DNA of 11,961 bases from Bacteroidota bacterium. GTDB lineage: Bacteria > Bacteroidota > Bacteroidia > Flavobacteriales > Flavobacteriaceae. Position numbers and translations under genes: made by a program. How positions within the stretch are numbered: position 1 is the first letter of the stretch; every line of letters starts with the position of its first letter. Positions 1-7,907 of this stretch are shown in pieces. The DNA lies in assembly GCA_009937085.1 (NCBI GenBank), contig JAACDD010000018.1, positions 1 to 11,961 on the forward strand. Reading direction: 5' to 3'. The notes under the pieces were generated by a model, which saw only the letters and a program-made list of their open reading frames with translations, had not been told where the DNA came from and did not search any database.

Positions 1-1073
1 GTAAACACACGTGCCAATCTAGGTTGAAGCGCTGCACTTCCAGATGCAATTAAATCTAAATTTCCTCCTAAGGCTTCTTTCCATTTGCTGAAAATGAGTT
101 TTCTAGCAAGTTTGAGTTGTGCTTCGTACCACCAACCATTTTGTCCATAGGGTTCGTATCGCAGTCCCAAATCTACTGCCCAATAAAAAAGCTTCTGTTT
201 AATGCCCGAAAGCTCAGCGCCACGCGCATAAATTTTATCGTAGAGTTTTTCTAAAAGACGGGGCACCGCAGTCATCACACTCGGGTTAATTTCTTTTAAG
301 TTATCTCCAATAGTTTCTAATGATTCGGCAAAATATATTTTGGTTCCCGAATAAAAATATAAGTATAAAAGCATACGCTCATATATGTGGCATAGTGGCA
401 AGAAACTTAATGATTTTGCTTCTCCATACTCCAGCGGAAGACGCTCCTGACTCGCAATAACATTGCTTACAATATTATTGTGACTGAGCATAACTCCTTT
501 GGGCTTGCCCGTAGTCCCCGAAGTGTAAATAATCGTCGCCAAATCTTCGGCTTTAATTACAGATTTCCGAGCGTTTATTTCGTTCGTTTGTGTTTTGGTA
601 GGTTTTTTGGAAAGGAGCGATTTGAAATGATCACATCCTTTAATTTTATCAAAGCTATACACCCCTTTTAGGTTTGGGCATTGTGATTCAATTTCTCGAA
701 ATTTTTCTAAAACTTCTTTGTCTGAAACAAAGCAATACGTTGCCTCAGCATGGTTTAAAATATACGCGTAGTCTTCAGCTGATATTGTAGGATAAATAGG
801 GATATTGATAGCGCCAATTTGTGACATACCAAAATCGGCAAGTACCCATTCGGTGCGGTTAGTCGAAGAAATGATTGCAATTTTATCTCCTGCGTTTACA
901 CCTAAGCTTAGCAAACCTGCACTACATCTATCGCCTTGTTCCTTTGTTTCTTTTGTTGAAAGTCCTACCCACTTTCCATTAACTTTTGAGTTTACGGCAT
1001 TGTCTAGCGAGCGGTGCTCAGCCATTAAATCAATAAAATCAAAAAGTCTTTTAGGTGTTTCCATACGTGTCAT
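1..1073 (-). CDS. Long-chain acyl-CoA synthetase (AMP-forming), 3' end cut by window edge
   Basis: The reading frame is open from the ATG at 1073 to the window edge, giving 357 complete codons of a protein normally near 600 aa. The enzyme adenylates a fatty acid with ATP and transfers it to CoA, probably at the cytoplasmic face of the inner membrane. Visible signatures are the P-loop-like A3 motif YTSGTTGKPKGV near residue 182, an upstream substrate-entry segment (TNRTEWVLADFG), the PLCHIYER stretch typical of long-chain enzymes, TAVPRLLEKLYDKI, and IASGSAALQPRLARVF just before the edge. The later A5, A8 and catalytic Lys motifs lie outside the window. A second ATG at 1064 (METPKRLFDF) is an equally possible start. 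The gene lies 52 bp downstream of purL on the same strand. It belongs to the ANL superfamily and is FadD/FAA1-like. The exact chain length cannot be read from the sequence. Confidence 0.93.
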   Translation of the reverse strand, partial: MTRMETPKRLFDFIDLMAEHRSLDNAVNSKVNGKWVGLSTKETKEQGDRCSAGLLSLGVNAGDKIAIISSTNRTEWVLADFGMSQIGAINIPIYPTISAEDYAYILNHAEATYCFVSDKEVLEKFREIESQCPNLKGVYSFDKIKGCDHFKSLLSKKPTKTQTNEINARKSVIKAEDLATIIYTSGTTGKPKGVMLSHNNIVSNVIASQERLPLEYGEAKSLSFLPLCHIYERMLLYLYFYSGTKIYFAESLETIGDNLKEINPSVMTAVPRLLEKLYDKIYARGAELSGIKQKLFYWAVDLGLRYEPYGQNGWWYEAQLKLARKLIFSKWKEALGGNLDLIASGSAALQPRLARVF

Positions 1074-1082
1074 ATTAGTGCG

Positions 1083-1097
1083 TTGGCAATAAGCCAA
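1083..1097. repeat. Small inverted repeat TTGGC-N5-GCCAA ahead of the acyl-CoA synthetase
   Basis: A perfect 5-bp GC-containing stem with an AATAA/TTATT loop sits about 10 nt upstream of the ATG at 1073. No U-tract follows it on either strand, so it is not a standard terminator. It could be a weak 5'-leader hairpin or a protein-binding dyad, or it may be chance. Confidence 0.35.
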
Positions 1098-1100
1098 TAG

Positions 1101-1123
1101 TCAAAAAAACGATATTTTTTTGA
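1101..1123. repeat. Perfect 9-bp AT-rich inverted repeat after purL
   Basis: TCAAAAAAA and TTTTTTTGA flank the 5-bp loop CGATA, immediately beyond the purL stop codon at 1126. The stem has only one G-C pair, and the T-run is inside the stem instead of after it, so as an intrinsic terminator it is poor. It is the only structure in the 52-bp gap that could weaken read-through from purL into the acyl-CoA synthetase gene. Confidence 0.4.
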
Positions 1124-1125
1124 TT

Positions 1126-4100
1126 TTACCTATTCAAAATCCATTTGAGGGCATCTTCAAATGCCAAAATCCATGGACTTACAGCATCTGTTCGGTCTTG
1201 CGGATAGTGTGCCCAGTTCCAAGGAAAAATAGAACGTTCCAAGTGCGGCATCATAACCAAATGACGTCCGTCGTCGCTACTTACCATTGCGGTGTTAAAA
1301 TCAGATCCATTCGGATTTGACGGATAGGAGTCATATGCATATTTTCCAGAAATGGCATAAGCTTTTTCATCTTTTGGGAATACAAATTTACCCTCACCGT
1401 GAGCGGCCCAAATTCCCAATCTACTGCCTTGTAATCGCTGCAACATAATGGCAGGTGATTCTTCAATTACAACATCTGTAAACACACATTCAAACTTACC
1501 CGAATCATTGTGCAGCATACGCGGTTTTTCTTTGTGGTTTGGATGTAATAATCCTAATTCAATAAATAGTTGACAACCATTACAAACTCCTAGGCTAAGC
1601 GTGTCAGGACGTTCAAAAAATGCCTGGATTGCTTGTTTTGCTTTTTCGTTATACTTGATTGTTCCTGCCCAGCCTTTTGCCGATCCCAGCACATCAGAAT
1701 TTGAAAATCCACCCACAGCAACTAATAGCTGGATGTCGCTCAAATCTTCTCTACCAGATGTTAAATCCGTCATGTGAACGTCTTTTACATCAAACCCCGC
1801 CAAATGCATCATATAGGCCATTTCACGTTCCGAATTACTTCCTTTTTCACGTAATACAGCTGCTTTTGGTCTTCGTTTTGGAGTTGACGCTAAGGCACCA
1901 TCAAAGTTTTTTGGAAATTTAAATTGTAAGGGAGATGTATCAAAAGATTCAAAACGTGCTTTCGCTTTTTCTTCACCACTTTGTTTGCGGTCTAATAAAT
2001 AAGAGCTTTTAAACCAGTGTTTTCTATGCGTGGGAATATCAAATTGATACTCATTATCATCGCTCGTAACCTGCAATGTATTGGATTTTGTCAGTTTCCC
2101 AATACGTTCAATAGCAATACCTTTTTTCTTTAATCGAGATACTGTTTCACTTTTGGTTTGGATTAGAATTCCTACTTGTTCTGAGAGTAGAGTTTGTTCA
2201 ACGCTGTATGTTGATTTTGGAAATTTAATATCCAAACCAAGTCCATCAGCAGCAAAACACATTTCGAGTAATGAAGTAATAAGTCCTCCCGAGCTTATAT
2301 CGTGACCTGCTGAAATAGTTCCTTTTAAAAGCTCTTTTTGAATAGCATTAAACACCGTTTTGAAATATTTGGACTTAGCGACATCGGGTGCTTGTGTGCC
2401 AATAGCTTGATTAAGCTGCCCGTAAGCCGAGCCTCCCAAAGCAGCTTTGCAATCCGATAAATCTATACGATACACATCACCACCACCATGCTTTAGTTCT
2501 GGAGTTACTACCTTGTCAATAGCACTACAATGGGCTCCTGCAGAAATGATAACCGTTCCGGGTGCAATAACTTCTTGATCGCTGTATTTCTGTTTCATGG
2601 ACAGCGAATCTTTTCCTGTTGGAATATTGATTCCCAATTTAATAGCGAATTCTGAGCAGGCCTTTACCGCTTCATACAAACGTGCATCCTCTCCAGGATT
2701 ATTGCACGCCCACATCCAATTTGCTGACAAACTCACTGAGGATAGCCCTCCTGAAATAGGTGCCCAAATAATGTTGGTCAATGCCTTGGCGATAGCGTTT
2801 TTGCTACCCAAACCAGCATCGATAAGTCCAACAAGTGGTGCATGCCCAACAGATGTTGCCATACCGTGAACTCCTTCAAAATCAAGCGCCATTACGCCGC
2901 AATTTGCCAACGGCAATTGATGTGGTCCAATGCATTGTTGTTGTGCCACACGCCCTGTAACGCAGCGGTCTACTTTGTTCGTGAGCCAATCTTTACAAGC
3001 CACGGCTTCAAGCTGAAGCAACCACGTTACACTTTCCTCAAACGATTTTGGTTCTGGTATCGCTGCATAAGCCGTTTCGCTGGTGCTGTCTTGCATGATT
3101 GTTTTTGGCGTTTTTCCAAAAAAGTCAGATAGCGCTAAATCAATGGGTGATTCACCACTCTTTTCTGAACGTACCTCAAAGTGATTTTTGTCCTTGATTT
3201 CGCCAACCTCAAATATGGGCGCACGCTCACGAGCAGCAATTTCTTTTAATTGTTCCAGTCCACGGTTATTTGTGATCAGCCCCATACGCTCTTGCGACTC
3301 ATTTCCAATAATTTCTTTGTTAGACAAGGTTTGATCTCCCACAGGAAGTTTGTCTAAATCAATGGTTCCACCTACATCTTCTATAAGTTCTGAAAGACAA
3401 TTCAGGTGTCCTCCAGCGCCGTGATCATGTATGGAAACAATGGGATTGGTGTCTGCTTCAACAGCAGCCCTAACAGTATTGGCAACACGTTTTTGCATCT
3501 CGGGATTGGAACGCTGAACAGCATTTAATTCAATTCCCGAATCAAAAGCACCTGTATCTGCAGAGGAAACCGCAGCACCACCCATTCCAATGCGGTAATT
3601 ATCACCACCCATAACCACGATTTTCTCGCCTTTTTTGGGTGTTTTTTTGATGCTTTGTTGCATTTTTCCATAGCCAATACCACCAGCAAGCATGATGACC
3701 TTATCAAAGCCAATGGTTTGTTCGTTTTCTTGATGCTCAAAGGTTAATAGCGACCCAGCAATTAGAGGCTGTCCGAATTTGTTTCCAAAATCTGATGCCC
3801 CATTTGATGCTTTTATCAAAATATCTTCAGGATTTTGATAGAGCCACGGTCGTGGAGTAATTTTTTCCCAAGGTCGATTGGCTTCGGTTCGTGGATATGC
3901 GGTCATATAAACAGCCGTTCCCGCCATGGGAATTGATCCTTGTCCACCTGCTAAGCGATCTCTGATTTCACCACCTGAACCTGTTGCAGCTCCGTTAAAA
4001 GGTTCAACAGTTGTAGGGAAATTATGGGTTTCTGCCTTGAGCGACAGTACTGAAAGAAATGATTTTTTAACATAAAAATCGGGAACGTTTGGTCGCTTTG

Positions 4101-4767
4101 GCGCAAATTGAACTGCACTTGGACCTTTTATAAAAGCCACATTGTCTTTGTAGGCCGATACTAAATTCGCCCCGTTTTTCTTAGACGTTTCTTTGATGAG
4201 TTCAAAAAGCGATTTCTTTTTGGTTTTGCCGTCAATAATAAAAGTACCATTAAAGATTTTATGACGACAATGTTCTGAGTTTACTTGAGAAAAACCAAAT
4301 ACCTCGGAGTCTGTAAGCGAACGCTCCAATCGCTTTGCCAAAGTTTCCAAATACGATACTTCGTCATCGCTAAGCGATAGGCCTTCTTGTGCGTTGTATG
4401 AAGCAATATCATCAATGTGATTGACAGGCTCAGGAGTGCGCTTGGAATCAAAAATATGTTGATCTAATTCTTTAAATCGCTGATGCACCATGGCATCAAA
4501 AGCCTGCAGATTTTCATCACCCCAAAACTGTTCAATGCGAATAATGTCGTTGATCCCCATATTGTGACAGATTTCAACGGCATTGGTACTCCACGGCGTA
4601 ATCATATTGATACGAGGTCCAACAAGTGCCGCTTGCACAAACGATTTTCTAAGTAGGGGGTAGCCACCAAAAAGCCATTCCAGCTTTTTTTGATCTTCTT
4701 CCGAAATTGGAAGTTCTTTTTGAACTACGTAAAGGTGCTGTTTTGGGTCACCAAAAAAACAAATCAT
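1126..4767 (-). CDS. purL: Phosphoribosylformylglycinamidine (FGAM) synthase, large single-chain type
   Basis: This enzyme catalyses step 4 of de novo purine synthesis: FGAR, glutamine and ATP give FGAM. At 1213 aa it is the large form that fuses the PurS-like, PurL and PurQ parts. The N-terminal PurS-like region includes GPRINMITPWSTNAVEI. A linker and the first ATP-binding synthase half follow, with AETHNFPTTVEPFNGAATGSGGE near residue 240. A second synthase half follows, with PISGGLSSVSLSANWMWACN and GINIPTGKDSLSMKQ. The C-terminal class I glutamine amidotransferase has the nucleophile elbow GVCNGCQ (Cys1062), His1123 in AAHGEGKF and Glu1177 in MPHLERS, so the triad is complete. The open frame extends to a TTG at 4773, but I chose the ATG at 4767 because MICFFGD matches the usual Bacteroidetes N-terminus. 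The gene lies 97 bp after the methyltransferase gene and has its own promoter candidate. I see no purine riboswitch. Confidence 0.97.
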   Translation of the reverse strand: MICFFGDPKQHLYVVQKELPISEEDQKKLEWLFGGYPLLRKSFVQAALVGPRINMITPWSTNAVEICHNMGINDIIRIEQFWGDENLQAFDAMVHQRFKELDQHIFDSKRTPEPVNHIDDIASYNAQEGLSLSDDEVSYLETLAKRLERSLTDSEVFGFSQVNSEHCRHKIFNGTFIIDGKTKKKSLFELIKETSKKNGANLVSAYKDNVAFIKGPSAVQFAPKRPNVPDFYVKKSFLSVLSLKAETHNFPTTVEPFNGAATGSGGEIRDRLAGGQGSIPMAGTAVYMTAYPRTEANRPWEKITPRPWLYQNPEDILIKASNGASDFGNKFGQPLIAGSLLTFEHQENEQTIGFDKVIMLAGGIGYGKMQQSIKKTPKKGEKIVVMGGDNYRIGMGGAAVSSADTGAFDSGIELNAVQRSNPEMQKRVANTVRAAVEADTNPIVSIHDHGAGGHLNCLSELIEDVGGTIDLDKLPVGDQTLSNKEIIGNESQERMGLITNNRGLEQLKEIAARERAPIFEVGEIKDKNHFEVRSEKSGESPIDLALSDFFGKTPKTIMQDSTSETAYAAIPEPKSFEESVTWLLQLEAVACKDWLTNKVDRCVTGRVAQQQCIGPHQLPLANCGVMALDFEGVHGMATSVGHAPLVGLIDAGLGSKNAIAKALTNIIWAPISGGLSSVSLSANWMWACNNPGEDARLYEAVKACSEFAIKLGINIPTGKDSLSMKQKYSDQEVIAPGTVIISAGAHCSAIDKVVTPELKHGGGDVYRIDLSDCKAALGGSAYGQLNQAIGTQAPDVAKSKYFKTVFNAIQKELLKGTISAGHDISSGGLITSLLEMCFAADGLGLDIKFPKSTYSVEQTLLSEQVGILIQTKSETVSRLKKKGIAIERIGKLTKSNTLQVTSDDNEYQFDIPTHRKHWFKSSYLLDRKQSGEEKAKARFESFDTSPLQFKFPKNFDGALASTPKRRPKAAVLREKGSNSEREMAYMMHLAGFDVKDVHMTDLTSGREDLSDIQLLVAVGGFSNSDVLGSAKGWAGTIKYNEKAKQAIQAFFERPDTLSLGVCNGCQLFIELGLLHPNHKEKPRMLHNDSGKFECVFTDVVIEESPAIMLQRLQGSRLGIWAAHGEGKFVFPKDEKAYAISGKYAYDSYPSNPNGSDFNTAMVSSDDGRHLVMMPHLERSIFPWNWAHYPQDRTDAVSPWILAFEDALKWILNR

Positions 4768-4784
4768 ACACAATGATTAAAGTA

Positions 4785-4811
4785 CAAAAATAGGGATAGT
4801 TTAGAATGCAA
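4785..4811 (-). promoter_or_regulatory. Candidate Bacteroidetes promoter for purL
   Basis: On the minus strand, TATTTTTG (4792 to 4785) matches the Bacteroidetes -7 consensus TAnnTTTG. A TTG (4811 to 4809) lies 16 bp upstream as a possible -33 element, slightly closer than usual. Initiation would fall near 4780, leaving a leader of only about 10-14 nt before the ATG at 4767. The match is by eye, and the motif is short in an AT-rich region. Confidence 0.45.
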
Positions 4812-4864
4812 TTGTGCTATTACTCCTGTAAAAAATAAACCAAACACACTAATTTATCAACAAA

Positions 4865-6079
4865 CTAAGCCTTTCGCTCTAAGCGTGCCATATAAAACCC
4901 GTCAAATCCTTGAACGGATGGCCAAAAGTGATTTTCTTTTTCGAGTGAAAAAGATTGTCCAATTTCAGTTGTTAAGAATTCAGAAATCTGCGCTTCGTTT
5001 TCTTGTGGTAAAATAGAGCAGGTAACGTAAATGAGCTTTCCGCCAGGTTTAACCATATGCGCATATTGCGTTAGGATTTGCTGTTGTTCTTTCAGAATAC
5101 GTTCAATAAATTCTTGACTGAGTTTCCATTTTGCATCTGGGTTTCTGCGCAGTACCCCCAAGCCACTACAGGGAGCATCAAGCAAAACTCGATCTGCTGT
5201 TTGATGCAGTTTTTTTATCACTTTGGTAGAATCAATCAAGCGTGTTTCTATGTTGTGTGCACCAGCGCGTTTTGCTCTTCGTTTAAGCTCACGCAGTTTG
5301 TATTGATGGATATCCAATGCGATAAGTTGCCCTTTGTTTTGCATTAAGGCAGCAAGGTGTAACGATTTTCCACCCGCTCCTGCACAGGCATCAATAACGC
5401 GCATGCCCGATTCTGCTTGCGTAAAAGGCGCAACACATTGGGAAGCAGCATCTTGCACTTCAAACAGACCTTTTTGAAATGCTTCTGTACTAAACACATT
5501 ACTACGTTCGTCAAGCACTAATGCATCGGGATACTTTGATAAATACTGTGTTGTAATTTTATCTTCAAGCAATGCATTTCGAAGCAGCTTAGGTAGAATT
5601 TTCAGCGAATTTGCACGGAGTACAACAGGCGCAACTGTATTTAAGGCTTCAAGCTCTTTTTCCCATTTCTTTTCACCCAAAGACTTGGCTGCCAATTCGT
5701 CTAGCCAATCTGGAATGGACTCACGGTATTTGCGCTCTTTTCGCAAGGTTTCAAATCGTCCTTTGATGCGTCTTGTGGGAGTTCCATCAAAAGGTTTCCA
5801 CTCTGGAAGCGGATATCCACGCAACGTTGCCCAAACAGCAAAAATGCGCCATAAATCATCTCTATTTAACGGTTCCTGTACTTCTGCAATAGTAGCATAG
5901 AGGCGTTTCCAACGCACAATTTCATATGATGTTTCTGCAATAAAACCACGGTCACGGCTTCCCCAGCGTTTATCGCTTTTGAGTACTTGCGCCACAACTT
6001 TATCGGCATATTTATCTTCGTTAAAAATTTGATGTAGACCGTTAAGTACAGCCAAGACTAAGTTTTTGTGTAAGCGCAT
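4865..6079 (-). CDS. RsmB/NOP-family RNA (cytosine-5) methyltransferase
   Basis: This 404-aa SAM-dependent enzyme methylates C5 of cytosine in RNA, most likely in 16S rRNA as RsmB does. The N-terminal ~145 residues are helical and resemble the NusB-like RNA-binding domain of RsmB/Sun proteins. The Rossmann domain has the SAM-binding motif I DACAGAGGK (about 230-238), motif IV DAPCSGLG with Cys304, and motif VI YVTCSILPQEN with Cys354. Both cysteines of the m5C mechanism, the attacking nucleophile and the release residue, are therefore present. The frame could extend upstream to a TTG at 6106, which would overlap the ABC exporter gene. I prefer the ATG at 6079 (MRLHKN), which starts 4 bp after that gene's stop. 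It is the last gene of the tight operon. The target base cannot be deduced, since bacterial NSUN paralogues (RsmB, RsmF) differ in specificity. Confidence 0.92.
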   Translation of the reverse strand: MRLHKNLVLAVLNGLHQIFNEDKYADKVVAQVLKSDKRWGSRDRGFIAETSYEIVRWKRLYATIAEVQEPLNRDDLWRIFAVWATLRGYPLPEWKPFDGTPTRRIKGRFETLRKERKYRESIPDWLDELAAKSLGEKKWEKELEALNTVAPVVLRANSLKILPKLLRNALLEDKITTQYLSKYPDALVLDERSNVFSTEAFQKGLFEVQDAASQCVAPFTQAESGMRVIDACAGAGGKSLHLAALMQNKGQLIALDIHQYKLRELKRRAKRAGAHNIETRLIDSTKVIKKLHQTADRVLLDAPCSGLGVLRRNPDAKWKLSQEFIERILKEQQQILTQYAHMVKPGGKLIYVTCSILPQENEAQISEFLTTEIGQSFSLEKENHFWPSVQGFDGFYMARLERKA

Positions 6080-6083
6080 AGCG

Positions 6084-7907
6084 TTAGTTAAATGATTGTA
6101 ATTCAATCAGTTTTTTATACATACCGTTTTGCGCTAGAAGTGTATCATGCGTACCACGCTCAAGTACATTTCCTTTGTCAAGAACAATAATTTCATCGGC
6201 ACTTTTTATTGTGGATAAGCGGTGCGCAATAACAAGTGAAGTACGGTTTTGCATCATTTTTTGAAGTGCATCCTGTACTAATTTTTCAGATTCTGTATCA
6301 AGAGCAGAAGTTGCCTCATCCAAAATCATGACAGGCGGATTTTTGAGAACGGCGCGTGCTATGGCCAAACGTTGTTTTTGTCCACCCGAAAGTTTGTTTC
6401 CAGCATCACCAATAACAGTATCTATGCCTTGCGGAAGTTCTGCTACAAACGCAGCAGCGTTGGCTATGGCAAGTGCATCTGCAAGTTCTGTATCCGTTGC
6501 GCTTGGACGCGCAATGCGTAAGTTGTTTTTAACGGTATCGTGAAACAAAACGGAATCTTGTGTAACATAGCCAAATAGGGCCCGTAATCCATCTAAATCC
6601 ACATCGTTAATGGCTATACCATCAATGGTAATAGATCCTTTTTGTGGATCGTAAAAACGTGCTAGCAGGTTGGCTATTGTTGTTTTTCCACTCCCTGAAG
6701 GTCCAACAAGCGCTACTGATTTTCCTTTAGGAATGCTTAGATCAAGCCCGTTGATAATTTTTTCATCACCATAGCTAAAATGAATCGTATTAAATGAAAT
6801 CTCATTTGAAAACGCAGTAATCTTTTTAGGATTTTTTGGCGATTGAATTTCCGATTCATAAAATAAATATTCCATGATACGCTGCGCAGCAGCATTACCT
6901 TTACGGACACTGTAAATGGCTCTACTCATCGATTTTGCAGGAGTAAGTACGCCGTACGCAAGACCTAAATACGTAATAAATGCCTCTCCTGTGAGCGTTT
7001 GCTCTACCAAAACTAGTCGACCACCGAAATACAAAATGACCCCAAAAACAGCAATTCCTAAAAACTCACTCATGGGACTTGCTAAACTCTGCCGATGAGT
7101 CAAATTGTTTGAAAATGAAAAGAGCCGTTTGGTGATTTTCGCAAACTTTTGATTAAAGTTTGATTCTGCAGTAAATACTTGAATAATACGAATGCCAGAT
7201 AGGGATTCTTCCACAAAAGACAGCAACTCTCCAAACTCACGTTGTACACGTTCCGAGCGTGATTTAAGCGACTTTCCTATAATAGAAATTAACCATGCTG
7301 CCACTGGAATAAAAACGAGTACAAACAGCGTCAGTTTGGTGCTTATAAAAAACATACTTCCAAGTGCAAAAAGTATGGTTAGCGGTTCTCTAATAAGCAT
7401 TTCTAAAACAGACAAAAAAGAACGTTGTACTTCAACCACATCCGATGTGATACGAGCTAAGCTATCCCCTTTTTTATTGTCGGAATGAAAATGCGCTGAA
7501 AACGAAATAAGTTTCGCATAAAGCGTGTTTTGTAGGTCTTTTACAACGCCGTTGCGCATGTATGTAATAAAAAATATTGCGGCGTAATTGAACATGTTTT
7601 TAAGTAAAAACGAAATAAGCAATACACCTATAACAATCATAAGTGCTTTTAACGGATCGTCTTGAGCATACTGCCCCACGCTGTATCTAAACGAATCCAG
7701 CGCATAATTCAACAACTCTCCAGCCCCTTCATAACTTGGTTGTTTGGTTGGTGTTTTTTTACCGCCAAAAAGCACTTCAAGCATAGGCCATAGCGCAATA
7801 AACGAAACGGCATTAAAAATAGCATACAACAGGTTAAATAAAATGTTTAACCCAATGTATCCCTTGTATGGAAGTGCGTAGCGTAATATATACCGAATTG
7901 GACTCAT
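6084..7907 (-). CDS. MsbA-type ABC exporter, fused permease and ATPase
   Basis: This 607-aa half-transporter presumably works as a homodimer in the inner membrane and exports a lipid or other hydrophobic substrate. Residues 1 to about 330 form the type IV exporter membrane domain, with hydrophobic segments near 15-45, 85-115, 170-215 and 275-315. The ATPase domain follows, with Walker A GPSGSGKT (402-409, Lys408), Q-loop YVTQDSVLF, signature LSGGQKQ (about 505), Walker B/D-loop MILDEATSALD (about 525-535) and H-loop IAHRLSTI (His near 562). The nucleotide-binding site appears complete. Its ATG overlaps the mutase stop by 4 bp (ATGA), indicating translational coupling, and the methyltransferase starts 4 bp after its stop. 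It resembles the MsbA/LptA-flippase subfamily, and the neighbouring glycosyltransferase and mutase make a (glyco)lipid substrate plausible. A peptide or drug exporter cannot be excluded. Confidence 0.9.
   Translation of the reverse strand: MSPIRYILRYALPYKGYIGLNILFNLLYAIFNAVSFIALWPMLEVLFGGKKTPTKQPSYEGAGELLNYALDSFRYSVGQYAQDDPLKALMIVIGVLLISFLLKNMFNYAAIFFITYMRNGVVKDLQNTLYAKLISFSAHFHSDNKKGDSLARITSDVVEVQRSFLSVLEMLIREPLTILFALGSMFFISTKLTLFVLVFIPVAAWLISIIGKSLKSRSERVQREFGELLSFVEESLSGIRIIQVFTAESNFNQKFAKITKRLFSFSNNLTHRQSLASPMSEFLGIAVFGVILYFGGRLVLVEQTLTGEAFITYLGLAYGVLTPAKSMSRAIYSVRKGNAAAQRIMEYLFYESEIQSPKNPKKITAFSNEISFNTIHFSYGDEKIINGLDLSIPKGKSVALVGPSGSGKTTIANLLARFYDPQKGSITIDGIAINDVDLDGLRALFGYVTQDSVLFHDTVKNNLRIARPSATDTELADALAIANAAAFVAELPQGIDTVIGDAGNKLSGGQKQRLAIARAVLKNPPVMILDEATSALDTESEKLVQDALQKMMQNRTSLVIAHRLSTIKSADEIIVLDKGNVLERGTHDTLLAQNGMYKKLIELQSFN

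Noticed and set aside
805..3132. Several plus-strand open frames of 60-96 codons opposite the acyl-CoA synthetase and purL genes
   Set aside because: They lie antisense to conserved coding sequence with complete motifs, resemble no known family, and have no promoter or start context of note.
4768..4773. Extended purL start at the TTG (4773) two codons upstream
   Set aside because: The ATG at 4767 gives the family-typical MICFFGD N-terminus, so the extra codons are not needed.
4768..4864. Purine riboswitch or intrinsic terminator in the gap before purL
   Set aside because: The 97-bp gap shows no clear stem-loop core or hairpin with a T-tract, and the likely leader is far too short for a riboswitch.
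6080..6106. Extended methyltransferase start at the TTG at 6106
   Set aside because: It would overlap the exporter gene by about 23 bp. The ATG at 6079 gives tight 4-bp operon spacing and a normal N-terminus.
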